Below, piece by piece: positions 24,148-32,847 of a stretch of 34,046 nt of DNA. This DNA comes from Planktothrix serta PCC 8927 (lineage in GTDB: Bacteria > Cyanobacteriota > Cyanobacteriia > Cyanobacteriales > Microcoleaceae): assembly GCF_900010725.2 (NCBI RefSeq), contig NZ_LR734825.1, positions 1-34,046 of the forward strand, in the 5' to 3' direction. Position 1 is the stretch's first letter, and each line of letters begins with the position of its first letter. A program made the position numbers and the translations under genes. The notes under the pieces were generated by a model. That model was not told the origin of the DNA. It did not search any database and was given only the letters and a program-made list of their open reading frames with translations.

Positions 24148-26250
24148 ATGATTGCTCTCAATGTCCCCATAGCGACTTCTCAGCTTCTCCCTCGTATTTT
24201 AGTGGTGACTTCTTGCACTGGAGAAAAGCTCTACAGCCCAAAAAACCAGTTAACACTGGCAGATTTCCAAGATCCAGTTCGGCTCCAAAAGCGATCTGAA
24301 GAACTCTCGGCTTATCAAGTTCCAGCAAGGCAAATGTATACTGGAACCCAACATTTACAAGTGATGGAAGGGGTCGAGAAGTTACGACGCTCTTTTGGAA
24401 CTCAGGTGGTGAATGTTGTTATTGTTAGTGCTGGGTATGGCTTAATTTGGGAAAATCAAGAAATTGTCCCCTATGAAGTAACGTTTCAGAACATGAATAA
24501 TTCTGAAATTGATGAGTGGGCTAATACTTTAGAGATTCATACCCAATTAGAATCTACAATTTCCAATTATGACTTAGTGTTTTTCCTATTAGGAGCCAAC
24601 TATCTTCGTTCCCTTGCATTACCTTTTAAATCTAGATCTGATCAAACTTTTATTTTTTTAGCGTCTGGGAGTAGTCAGCAGTTTATTTCCGTACCAAATT
24701 CAAAAAAATTTATTTTACCGTTATCCAATGCAGAAGCTAAAAAATATAGCTATGGTTTAGTTGGCTTAAAAGGATTTTTATTTAAACAATTTGCTTTTAA
24801 AGTTGTTCATGATTCCAAATTGCTACAAACCGTTACTCATCAACCGGAAAGTTTGGGAAAAATTTTAGATACTCAACCTATACAACTTGAACTGCCTTTA
24901 AGCTTACCCAAAGTTTCCCCTCAACAGAAGCAGAAATCAAAAAAATCTAAGGGAAGATACTCAGATGGATTAATATCTATTCCTCATTTACCGCCTGCGC
25001 CTAATATTTCCTTGGGAATGCAATATTTTATTCCTGAATGGGATGATCGGGTAGATCCAAATTTTAATTTTAAAACAGATACTTTAACCCCGAAAAGAGA
25101 ACCCTATGAAGATTGGTATGCTCATCAAATTTATCCTCAACCTAACTATGATGGAATTTTAGTCTCTAAGGTTGTCGTAGATAAAAGCCGGAAAAAGAAA
25201 AACTATGTTGAAGAATTCGGAATTCATAAAGCTTTACGATATCAAGGAGAAATTTTAGGAGATTGCGGTGCTTTTGGTTATATTAAGGAAGAAAAACCTC
25301 CTTATAAAACAGAAGAAATTTTGGATTATTATACTGGCTTAGGTTTTAATTATGGTGTCAGTATAGATCACTTAATCGTAGGGGATTTTGCTAAACCTGG
25401 AAGTCGAGAGTTTCGATTTGGCTTAACCTTAGACAATGCTTTAGATTTTATTGAAAAATGCCGAGAACGAGGATACGAAAAATTTACCCCCATTGGTGCG
25501 GCTCAAGGATGGAGTCCTGAATCCTATGCTGAAGCGGTTAAAGAACTGATTAATATGGGTTATGAGTATATTGCTTTAGGGGGAATGGCTCGAACGCCTA
25601 GTCAAGATATTATAGATGTTTTAATTAAAATTCAACCTTATTTAAAATCAACAACACGGTTACATTTATTTGGTGTCGCTCGACTAGATGCAATCCCAGC
25701 ATTTCGCCATTTAGGTGTTACCAGCTTTGATTCCTCTGGCCCTTTAAGGAGTGCTTGGTTAGATCCTGATGCCAATTATCAAACTATAACAGGAAAAACC
25801 TATGCCGCAGTTCGGATTCCTCCTGTTGGTAAGAATGGTTTGCGTGTTAAGCAAGTTGTAGATGCTGGTATAGCAGAGCGGGAGGAGTTAAAAAAGTTAG
25901 AGCAAAACTCTCTCAATGCGATTCGAGAATATGACAAAGGTAGGTACTCTTTAGAAGAAACATTAGAGGTTTTATTAGCTTATGATTACCTGTTGGAACT
26001 TCCTCGAAATGGTAAAGTTAGTCCCGTTGCTGCGGAAAGACGACAACGCCAGCACGCTATAATGTATCGAGAACTTTTGGAAGATCAACCCTGGAAAAAA
26101 TGTGATTGTGTGATTTGTCAAGAACTAGGAGTTGAAGTAGCTATCTTTCGAGGAAATGATAGAAATCGCCGCCGAGGATTTCATAATACTTATGTTTTTT
26201 ATAAACGCTTTAAAGCATTAATCCAAAGCTTGCAGAACAAGTTAGATTAA
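24148..26250 (+). CDS. dpdA-like: DpdA-like TGT: DUF6884 plus transglycosylase domain
   Basis: A 700-residue protein. Residues 15-200 match a DUF6884-like domain (ILVVTSCTGEKLY, MYTGTQHLQVMEGV, IVSAGYGLIWENQ). Residues about 330-690 form a tRNA-guanine-transglycosylase-type TIM barrel: GDCGAFGY (D372, position of the TGT general base), GVSIDHLI (D407), YIALGG and SFDSSGPLRSAW (D528, position of the nucleophile). A zinc site C652-x-C654-x2-C657-x21-H679 is complete. This layout fits DpdA, the DNA-directed TGT paralogue that inserts preQ0 into DNA, rather than tRNA TGT. preQ0 would come from chromosomal queuosine genes; none is in the window. A second TGT-like gene follows 76 bases later. Confidence 0.8.
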   Translation: MIALNVPIATSQLLPRILVVTSCTGEKLYSPKNQLTLADFQDPVRLQKRSEELSAYQVPARQMYTGTQHLQVMEGVEKLRRSFGTQVVNVVIVSAGYGLIWENQEIVPYEVTFQNMNNSEIDEWANTLEIHTQLESTISNYDLVFFLLGANYLRSLALPFKSRSDQTFIFLASGSSQQFISVPNSKKFILPLSNAEAKKYSYGLVGLKGFLFKQFAFKVVHDSKLLQTVTHQPESLGKILDTQPIQLELPLSLPKVSPQQKQKSKKSKGRYSDGLISIPHLPPAPNISLGMQYFIPEWDDRVDPNFNFKTDTLTPKREPYEDWYAHQIYPQPNYDGILVSKVVVDKSRKKKNYVEEFGIHKALRYQGEILGDCGAFGYIKEEKPPYKTEEILDYYTGLGFNYGVSIDHLIVGDFAKPGSREFRFGLTLDNALDFIEKCRERGYEKFTPIGAAQGWSPESYAEAVKELINMGYEYIALGGMARTPSQDIIDVLIKIQPYLKSTTRLHLFGVARLDAIPAFRHLGVTSFDSSGPLRSAWLDPDANYQTITGKTYAAVRIPPVGKNGLRVKQVVDAGIAEREELKKLEQNSLNAIREYDKGRYSLEETLEVLLAYDYLLELPRNGKVSPVAAERRQRQHAIMYRELLEDQPWKKCDCVICQELGVEVAIFRGNDRNRRRGFHNTYVFYKRFKALIQSLQNKLD

Positions 26251-26326
26251 TTTTAAAATTATTGATTTAGGATATAATAAATTTATCGGAATATCCTGCT
26301 AACCGATAATGAATTTTATCTAAAAT

Positions 26327-27175
26327 ATGTTAATCACAGATGGTTTAGATAGAGAATTTTTACCTGTTTTTTCTCTCAATGACTTTCGATTGCTTAAAAG
26401 GTTAGATAATCTTGAAGGAAATTATGGGATTTTAGCTCCTATCTCTTGCTATCCCAAACTGTTACATCGAATTCGAGAGAGAGGCAAACCTTTTTTTATT
26501 GATAGTAATATTTTTAAGAATTATGAGTATCCTTGGTATCAACAGCTTCAATGTGAATTTAAACAGGGACGTTGGATTAGAGAATATCGGTTAGCCGATG
26601 AAAATCTATTACGTCAAAAAGTCAGAGATTATTTAGCAAAGTGTGATCAGTTTAGTCCTGATTATGTTTTTGCTCTCGATATTCTAGGTGAACCTTTATT
26701 GTCGCTTTATTTAGCTCGATTGAGTTGGGAAGAATATTGGCAAAAATCGAGAAGTTATAACTTAATTGGGGTTGTTCAAGTGGGATATTCTCTCTACAAT
26801 TGGGCAAAACCATTGATTCCGCAACTTGACTCGTTACCTCCCCATTACAACTCTCCTAAAAGCTTTCTAGGAACTTTAATCAGTGAATACCGTAACATAG
26901 GTTATCAACATATTGCTTTAGGGGGTCTATTAAAACTTGAAAAAACGATATCAACAGGTTTGAGATTTGGTTTATTACCCCATGAACTCGATGAACTTTT
27001 GAGTTGGAGCCGACCTAATTTTGTACTGGGAGGATTAGCTTTAGGTCGTGTAGAAGTCTTAAGAAAACACCGAGTTTGGGCTGATTCAACGGGTTGGTTA
27101 TGGTGGGATGCTCGTTATGAACCAGAAAGGTTTAGTCAGCGTAATGCTTTACAGGAAGTCTCGGCTTTTAACTAA
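26327..27175 (+). CDS. Short TGT/DpdA-like protein without zinc site
   Basis: A 282-residue protein that resembles the barrel of its neighbour. FFIDSNIF (D59), FALDILGE (D118), HIALGGLLK and HRVWADSTGWLWWD (D253) line up with D372, D407, YIALGGMA and D528 of the preceding gene. It lacks the DUF6884-like domain and the Cys3-His zinc site: its three cysteines are scattered. It may be a catalytic or base-binding partner of the larger TGT, or act on another deazaguanine substrate. Its stop overlaps the stop of the convergent DndB-like gene by 3 bases. Distant TGT assignment is inference from motif order and spacing. Confidence 0.65.
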   Translation: MLITDGLDREFLPVFSLNDFRLLKRLDNLEGNYGILAPISCYPKLLHRIRERGKPFFIDSNIFKNYEYPWYQQLQCEFKQGRWIREYRLADENLLRQKVRDYLAKCDQFSPDYVFALDILGEPLLSLYLARLSWEEYWQKSRSYNLIGVVQVGYSLYNWAKPLIPQLDSLPPHYNSPKSFLGTLISEYRNIGYQHIALGGLLKLEKTISTGLRFGLLPHELDELLSWSRPNFVLGGLALGRVEVLRKHRVWADSTGWLWWDARYEPERFSQRNALQEVSAFN

Positions 27176-28257
27176 ACTGAAATAGGCACTAAACCCACAA
27201 ACTCGCATAGAATTTTATGGCAAGCACTGATAGTAGTTTTGGTATTGGAAATAATGGGTTCTCCGCTACCTCCAATACTGGTAACACCTCGTTCATGCCA
27301 TAACTGATTATTTTTCTGCCAATCAATTTCCCGTAATCGACTTAACCATTTAATTAGTTCCTCACTCGGTACATTTTCTTTATAAAGATCATGAGCTAAC
27401 ATTCCCAAAGCTTGGAACACAACTGCCGATACTGCTAATGACTCCTGTTTTGTTTCAAAGCGCTCTTCTGGGTTTTGAGGTCTCCAAGGATCATCAGGAA
27501 GAATTGAGGCAACTCCTGCCCAAAATGTTGCCGTCCAATCCATTAAAGGTTCTAAATTATCCTTAGATTTAAGATGAGGAAATGTATATTGAGTCGCCTT
27601 GACTAAGGTTGAGAAAGTTAGCAATTTAGAACTTTTTCCCAAGTTATTTTCCACCATTTCTACATTATTACGAAATTGGGGAACTCGCTCTAATAGATTT
27701 TTAGCAATTAAAACGAAAGGCGAGCGGCGATCAAAGGTATGGGACAGGGATACGCTAGGTCTTTGCACTAACAGGTTTTGATCACGAAATGCTTGCCGTT
27801 CATCTTCTAGGGACAGTCCCGCATACAATAAAACTCCTACCTCTAGTTGAGAAACAGGGGTAGGGTTTAGCAGGGGATGATCTTCAATCTCTTTGAGAGC
27901 CAGACGAATACCGAAGCATCGATGTTGACCGTCGGTGAGTCGCAGAGATACGGAATGGTAAGGAAGAGAGATATATCCATTCTGATAAACAGGTGCAGGT
28001 TGGACATTAACGCAAATCGGCGGGAAAAATGTTGTGCCATCTTCATAAGTTTCCAAAATGTATTGAGCGATCGCTTTAACACGGGTTGGGTTCAGTTTCC
28101 GTTGAGCTAAGTCCGGTAAATCAGGATCATTGGGGACATAAAGATGGTTGTCATTCAGTAACCGGGCAATATCGCCAAACGTTAGCGTCCCTACATAACT
28201 TTGATGCTCCTCTTTTGACCCACGCTGCACAGGAACAGCCTTCATCACAAGCTCCAT
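27172..28257 (-). CDS. dndB-like: DndB-like DGQHR-domain protein
   Basis: A 361-residue protein. The ATG at 28257 with GAGGA upstream is preferred over in-frame starts farther out that would lie on the promoter. LRLTDGQHRCFGI at 105-117 is the signature DGQHR motif shared by DndB and related proteins, and FRDQNLLVQRPS the downstream block. DndB regulates phosphorothioate DNA modification, and a DndB-like protein (DpdB) belongs to 7-deazaguanine modification clusters. No dndACDE genes are present, which favours the second context given the TGT-like genes. It is divergent from the small regulator and downstream helicase-nuclease genes. Confidence 0.8.
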   Translation of the reverse strand: MELVMKAVPVQRGSKEEHQSYVGTLTFGDIARLLNDNHLYVPNDPDLPDLAQRKLNPTRVKAIAQYILETYEDGTTFFPPICVNVQPAPVYQNGYISLPYHSVSLRLTDGQHRCFGIRLALKEIEDHPLLNPTPVSQLEVGVLLYAGLSLEDERQAFRDQNLLVQRPSVSLSHTFDRRSPFVLIAKNLLERVPQFRNNVEMVENNLGKSSKLLTFSTLVKATQYTFPHLKSKDNLEPLMDWTATFWAGVASILPDDPWRPQNPEERFETKQESLAVSAVVFQALGMLAHDLYKENVPSEELIKWLSRLREIDWQKNNQLWHERGVTSIGGSGEPIISNTKTTISACHKILCEFVGLVPISV

Positions 28258-28299
28258 AATTAATTCCTCGTTTTGCAAAGGTAAACCACATAGCTTGTA

Positions 28300-28337
28300 A
28301 CCATGTATACATGGTGGCAAGTATCCTGTCAAGACCA
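28300..28337 (-). promoter_or_regulatory. Promoter with a perfect 16-bp palindrome upstream of the DndB-like gene
   Basis: On the minus strand TTGACA (28328-28333) and TATACA are separated by about 17 bases, close to the sigma-70 consensus. The -10 lies inside ACCATGTATACATGGT (28300-28315), a perfect 16-bp palindrome in the gap between the divergent DndB-like and regulator genes. A dimeric repressor bound there would block RNA polymerase; the adjacent small gene is a candidate. Confidence 0.65.
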
Positions 28338-28377
28338 CTAAAATACAAAGGTTATTTATTGATAGAAGGAATAAGCT

Positions 28378-28620
28378 TTGCCTTCAACAGTTCGTGTTCC
28401 AGTTGACCTTTACGAAGATCTTCGCCAAATCCGACTTTCACTCGAAAGCAAATATCATGGTGCTGCACCTACTATACAAGACCTAGTTAGTGTTGCTATG
28501 AGGCGTTTTATATTGGATTGGAAAAATCCTGATATTAAAAGTGAACTGCTAACAGAATTATTAGAAAGCCGTAAAGTAGCTCGTTCTCAAATGGGAAATA
28601 AAAAAGAGGAAACGAGCTAA
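28378..28620 (+). CDS. Small regulator, possibly ribbon-helix-helix type
   Basis: An 80-residue protein starting at TTG with AGAAGGA at good spacing; no ATG is available in the right position. STVRVPVDLYEDLRQIRLSL resembles the beta strand and first helix of an RHH/CopG protein, and PTIQDLVSVAMRRFILDW the second helix. The tail is charged (ESRKVARSQMGNKKEE). It is divergent from the DndB-like gene across a 16-bp palindrome, and 104 bases upstream of the helicase. I infer autoregulation of the module; fold assignment is from pattern only. Confidence 0.65.
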   Translation: MPSTVRVPVDLYEDLRQIRLSLESKYHGAAPTIQDLVSVAMRRFILDWKNPDIKSELLTELLESRKVARSQMGNKKEETS

Positions 28621-28724
28621 ATTTTTATTCTAACAAAAGTGGCTACAAAATAATCTTGTAGTTAATTGATTAAAGAAATCTTTTAATAAATTCCACCCAG
28701 TATCATAACCAGGCTAATTCAATC

Positions 28725-31133
28725 ATGCCACTGACTTACAATGATTTTCGAGTTTGTGTTCAAGCTTCCGTAACTAAATTTACGCAAGGATGGTTGAATA
28801 ATGAACAGAATGATGCAGTTATAGCGCCACCATCACCACCAGTATTTATTGTCGCTGGGCCAGGTACAGGAAAAACTACTGTATTAGCTCTACGGGTACT
28901 CAAACATATCTTTGTTGATGGGTTTTCGCCTAATAGTATTATGGCAACAACGTTTACAAAGAAAGCTGCATCAGAATTGCGATCGCGTATTTTGTCATGG
29001 GGAGTAGCAACTCAACAAGAAGCGATACGCCAAGCTCAAACTAATGGGAATTCGCAGAGAGCCCAATGGCTCCGGTCTCTTGATATTAATCAGGTAAAAA
29101 CTGGAACTCTGGATTCTTTAGCTGAAGAAATGATAACTGATGATCGCCGTCCTGGTGAAATTACACCTACTGTAATTGAAAGCTTTATGGCAAAAGGATT
29201 GTTGCGAAAGAATGTAATGTTCTTAAGGGGACGACATAATAACAATACATTAACAACACACTTAAACAACTTTAACAATCAATATTTTGGTATTAACTCT
29301 TTGAGTAGTAAGCTCAAAGTTTGCCATTCGTTTGCAGATAGAGTCTTACATGATGCCGTAGATATTAATAGTTATTCAACCCAAGGTCAAGGACATCAAA
29401 TACTTGCAGATATTGTAAATGATTATCACAATTATCTCATAACTCATCAGCTTATGGATTTTGCTCTTCTTGAGCAAGAAATACTTAATCGTCTTCAAGG
29501 AAGAAGATTACAGTCAACAACGCAAAATCTAAGGGCATTATTAGTTGATGAGTTTCAAGATACCAACTATCTTCAAGAGCAAATCTACTATCTCCTATGT
29601 CAAAACTCCGATGCAGCCCTTACAGTAGTAGGAGATGATGATCAATCCATTTATCGTTTTCGAGGAGCTACGGTTGAGATTTGCGCTAATTTTTCTAATC
29701 GAATCCAAACGGTTTTAGGAACTCAATGGAACCCGATCCGAATCAACTTAATTAATAATTATCGTTCCACTGAAAGAATTGTTGAATTATTCAATCACTT
29801 TATTGCAGCAGATCCAAATTTTCAAGGCGCACGTGTTCCCAATAAACAAGCTTGTATTGCTTCTGCTAATTGGGTTAGTAACCCAAGCCAGAATATTCCA
29901 GTTTTAGGAATTTTTCGCAAAGACGTACAAATACTGGCTAATGTTATTAGTACACTATTAAATGATATTTTTCGTGATAATGGAAGAACTATAACTATCT
30001 CAGGAAATCAACAATTTACTATTCAATGTAATTCTAATGGTGGTGATTTTGGAGATGCAGTTTTATTAGCTGGTAAAGTACAGGAAACAAAATATAATGG
30101 AAATCCACGTTTACCTTTACTGATTCGTCAACAGCTTCGGAATTCTGGGGTAGATGTATTTAACCCTAGAGGTCGTGATTTTGCTACTATTCCAGAAGTT
30201 ATGCAATGTCTTGGAATTATGCTTGAGTGCATTGATCCTAATGGAAGACTTCAAAACTCAATTACAAGTATCAAACAAGGAACTAGAAATACCCTGAACA
30301 ATTGGCGAACTGCTGGGATACAATTTGCTCAATCTAATCCAGTACCTAATCAACCTAATACTAACAGCCTTCAACAATTTCTTGCTGACTGGGCTAATCG
30401 AAACGCACCAAATATGAGTCGCTGGCCTAGTGAATGGCCTTTGTTAGAATTGTTATTTACGGTTGTTACTTGGTTTCCTCTTTTTCAAAGAAGCCCAGAA
30501 GGGCAAATTTATGTTGAAACTATCGCTCGTACAATTGTTGAAGCTAGTCAAGTCTCTAAATATCGATCTGCAATTTTATCAGGTACAAATTATGATGATA
30601 ATTCTGTTAAAGATGCAATTAGAGAAGTTTTTGAACCAATTGCTGAAGGGGATGTAGATGTAGATGAAGAAATTATGCCCTACGTTCCTAGATCTGTTTT
30701 TCCAATTATGACGATTCACCAAGCTAAAGGATTAGAATTTCCTTTAGTAATTGTTGATGTTGGTAGTGATTTTGCCACAAACCATAAAGAACAAAGATAT
30801 GTTCGTTTTCCTGACCAAACTTCTGATTTACATCTTACAGAGGATGAAATCGCTAATTTTTCCCCTGTAGGCCAAGCCAGATTACAACGAACAGGAATCG
30901 ATAGAGCTTTTGATGATCTTACAAGACAGTATTTTGTTGCTAAGAGCCGACCTCAAAATATTTTGATTCTTGTTGGATTAAGAACTCAATTGACATCGAG
31001 ACCAAAACAAAATTCTTATCAAGTCCCATCCGTTGCTACAGGGGATCTAAGGAACGGTGGACGTACATATCAATTCATAGATGCTGTCAATTGGACACCT
31101 AATCATCCAGCTAATACCATTATATTAATTTAG
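28725..31133 (+). CDS. UvrD/Rep-type superfamily 1 helicase
   Basis: An 802-residue SF1A helicase with all main motifs: Walker A AGPGTGKT (G45-T51), TFTKKAASEL, DEFQDT (D275-T280), VVGDDDQSIYRFRGA, NYRSTERI, IMTIHQAKGLEFPLVIVD and FVAKSRPQNILIL. In the last motif the usual YVA-x-TR reads YFVAKSRPQ, with the key Arg retained. Such enzymes unwind DNA 3' to 5' with ATP. It is followed after 9 bases by the Fe-S nuclease gene, whose ribosome binding site overlaps the helicase stop, so the two are probably a helicase-nuclease pair like AddA/AddB in organisation. Here it lacks an AddA-type nuclease domain. Confidence 0.92.
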   Translation: MPLTYNDFRVCVQASVTKFTQGWLNNEQNDAVIAPPSPPVFIVAGPGTGKTTVLALRVLKHIFVDGFSPNSIMATTFTKKAASELRSRILSWGVATQQEAIRQAQTNGNSQRAQWLRSLDINQVKTGTLDSLAEEMITDDRRPGEITPTVIESFMAKGLLRKNVMFLRGRHNNNTLTTHLNNFNNQYFGINSLSSKLKVCHSFADRVLHDAVDINSYSTQGQGHQILADIVNDYHNYLITHQLMDFALLEQEILNRLQGRRLQSTTQNLRALLVDEFQDTNYLQEQIYYLLCQNSDAALTVVGDDDQSIYRFRGATVEICANFSNRIQTVLGTQWNPIRINLINNYRSTERIVELFNHFIAADPNFQGARVPNKQACIASANWVSNPSQNIPVLGIFRKDVQILANVISTLLNDIFRDNGRTITISGNQQFTIQCNSNGGDFGDAVLLAGKVQETKYNGNPRLPLLIRQQLRNSGVDVFNPRGRDFATIPEVMQCLGIMLECIDPNGRLQNSITSIKQGTRNTLNNWRTAGIQFAQSNPVPNQPNTNSLQQFLADWANRNAPNMSRWPSEWPLLELLFTVVTWFPLFQRSPEGQIYVETIARTIVEASQVSKYRSAILSGTNYDDNSVKDAIREVFEPIAEGDVDVDEEIMPYVPRSVFPIMTIHQAKGLEFPLVIVDVGSDFATNHKEQRYVRFPDQTSDLHLTEDEIANFSPVGQARLQRTGIDRAFDDLTRQYFVAKSRPQNILILVGLRTQLTSRPKQNSYQVPSVATGDLRNGGRTYQFIDAVNWTPNHPANTIILI

Positions 31134-31142
31134 GAGAATACT

Positions 31143-32360
31143 ATGCAACTTCCAAGCCGAGATCTTCCTTTTGAAGTCCCTAAATATAGCCTAACTGGAG
31201 ATGTTTTATCTTATCAAAGATGTGGACTACAATATCGTTACTATAATCGTAGTTCTCTTCCACCATCTCGTCCTGTTCAGCTTTGGACAGGTGAATTTGT
31301 ACATGGAATGATGGAAGAGATGTATCTTCATTGGCAGCAAAATCGTACCCCTTTTCCTTGGCCTTCTAATCAAACTCCTTGGGGGGGAAGCTTTTCCACT
31401 TCACCTAATCCCAATAGAGTTAATTATGATCTAGGTGTATTAGGAGATCAAGTAGAGGCTCGACTTAGAGCATCTGGCAAAACTCCACGAAATAGAGAGG
31501 CTAGAGATTCTGCATATCGTCGTGTTGAAGCAGCGATGAACTTACTTGTACCTCATTTATTTCCGCTTATCACTGCGGTAGAAGAAAAGTTGAGTAGTAC
31601 AAGGCTAATGCCTATTGCTGGCATTAATGCTCCCCCAGGACAACAACCTCGCGGTGATCGATATGAACTTACGGGGGTGGTTGATGTTATATCCAGTGTT
31701 TCATTAATTTCACAACAGGATAATCCATTAGTACAAATGATTAATAGTCAAATTCCAGGGCTATCTGGTCAATTTGATGTGATTGTAGATTACAAAGCAG
31801 CACGTCGCCCCCCAATGACACCACCTCCTAATAGCAAACCCTATTGGCAACATGAAGCTTGGCAAGTACAAACCTATGCTTGGCTTCGCGCCCAACAACC
31901 TAATACTAATCCTGTGAGGGCAGGAATACTAATCTATGTAAATGAATTATCTCCCTCTCAGACTGATTTAAACGAATTAAAGCGAGAAATTAACCAGGGA
32001 TTAACAGATATTTTCCCTAGTTCTGGTAGTGCTGACGATTACGCATTAGGTACTTGGCAATCAGGTTATGGTCAACCTCTTCCAAGTTTTACAAATAGTT
32101 TTCTATTACAAAGAGCAATCAGAATTGTTTCTGTTGACCATACAGAAATTAATCAAGCAGTTACCGAAATAGACAATGTAATTGCTCGAATAGAAGGATG
32201 CGCTCTACATGAAAATGTGACAGGAAATATTCCTAATAATTGGAATGCTGATGGTGGTGATGGTGACTGCGATGCCTGCGATTTCCGTCGATTTTGTCCG
32301 AGTCCAGCATCAACTCGTCAAACGGGGCAACCTCCTCGCCCACCAGTTGCTCCTGGTTAA
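31143..32360 (+). CDS. Cas4/AddB-type Fe-S PD-(D/E)XK nuclease
   Basis: A 405-residue nuclease. The N-terminus has RCGLQYRYY (C27) and GEFVHGMMEEM (H54). The catalytic core has GVVDVIS (D181) and VIVDYKAARR (D216, K218), followed by the RecB-type WQVQTYAWL motif. The C-terminus has CDACDFRRFC (C376, C379, C385). With C27 these form the four-cysteine arrangement that binds a 4Fe-4S cluster in Cas4 and AddB nucleases. An AGGAGA ribosome binding site overlaps the helicase stop. It probably acts with the helicase on DNA, and I infer a role as effector or processing nuclease of the module with the TGT-like genes. Confidence 0.88.
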   Translation: MQLPSRDLPFEVPKYSLTGDVLSYQRCGLQYRYYNRSSLPPSRPVQLWTGEFVHGMMEEMYLHWQQNRTPFPWPSNQTPWGGSFSTSPNPNRVNYDLGVLGDQVEARLRASGKTPRNREARDSAYRRVEAAMNLLVPHLFPLITAVEEKLSSTRLMPIAGINAPPGQQPRGDRYELTGVVDVISSVSLISQQDNPLVQMINSQIPGLSGQFDVIVDYKAARRPPMTPPPNSKPYWQHEAWQVQTYAWLRAQQPNTNPVRAGILIYVNELSPSQTDLNELKREINQGLTDIFPSSGSADDYALGTWQSGYGQPLPSFTNSFLLQRAIRIVSVDHTEINQAVTEIDNVIARIEGCALHENVTGNIPNNWNADGGDGDCDACDFRRFCPSPASTRQTGQPPRPPVAPG

Positions 32361-32399
32361 TTATTGACTTTTATTGAGTTAAAATTGGGGTAAAAGCAA

Positions 32400-32564
32400 A
32401 TGTCTTGGGAAAACCTTGAAAACATACTTAGTCTGTTACTTACTGAATTAAACCAGCAAAATTCCGTACAATCTCCCCAAGAGATTTGGGATTCCTATCA
32501 AAGTCAAATTCAATCTCTTATCGGTGAACACCCTCAAGAATTTGTTACCTTGTTAATTCACTAA
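32400..32564 (+). pseudogene. Small ORF with a possible in-frame nonsense codon
   Basis: A 54-codon frame (MSWENLENILSLLLTELNQQ start, ending FVTLLIH) begins 39 bases after the nuclease gene, with GGGG about 11 bases before the ATG. After the TAA at 32562 the same frame continues for 23 codons (LQTVTLTFEMWASDNGKNH) to a second stop at 32634. The helical pattern carries on across the TAA, which could be a CAA to TAA change. Family not recognised. It may be a short accessory subunit or a decayed gene. Confidence 0.4.
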
Positions 32565-32847
32565 CTTCAAACTGTAACCCTAACATTTGAAATGTGGGCA
32601 TCTGATAACGGTAAGAATCATTTCCTAGAAACGTGACATTGGAGCCAAGAAAAGATAAGTTTCCTTCTCTGGTAAAACTTGTAAATATGACGTTTGTGAG
32701 ATGATTTATTTTTTAAGATCAGTTTGTGCATTCTTTCTTAGATTAGAAATCATCATCAAACCCATGTTTTAATGGGTCTGAAGTTAGTGATCGCCTCGCT
32801 TTTGATGAACATAGTGCATTTTTTTCTCTTTTATCAGGTTCTTACAG

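Noticed and set aside
24148-26250. Ordinary tRNA-guanine transglycosylase (queuosine pathway)
   Set aside because: The extra N-terminal DUF6884-like domain, the length of 700 residues, and the DndB-like and second TGT-like neighbours point to the DNA-directed DpdA group. tRNA action is still not formally excluded.
27172-28338. Longer start for the DndB-like gene at 28338
   Set aside because: It would place coding sequence over the TTGACA/TATACA promoter and palindrome; ATG 28257 has a good ribosome binding site and gives the usual family length.
32640-32847. A gene between the helicase-nuclease operon and the vWA remnant
   Set aside because: No frame here has a motif or start signal; I see only a weak ACCCAT/ATGGGT hairpin near 32760.
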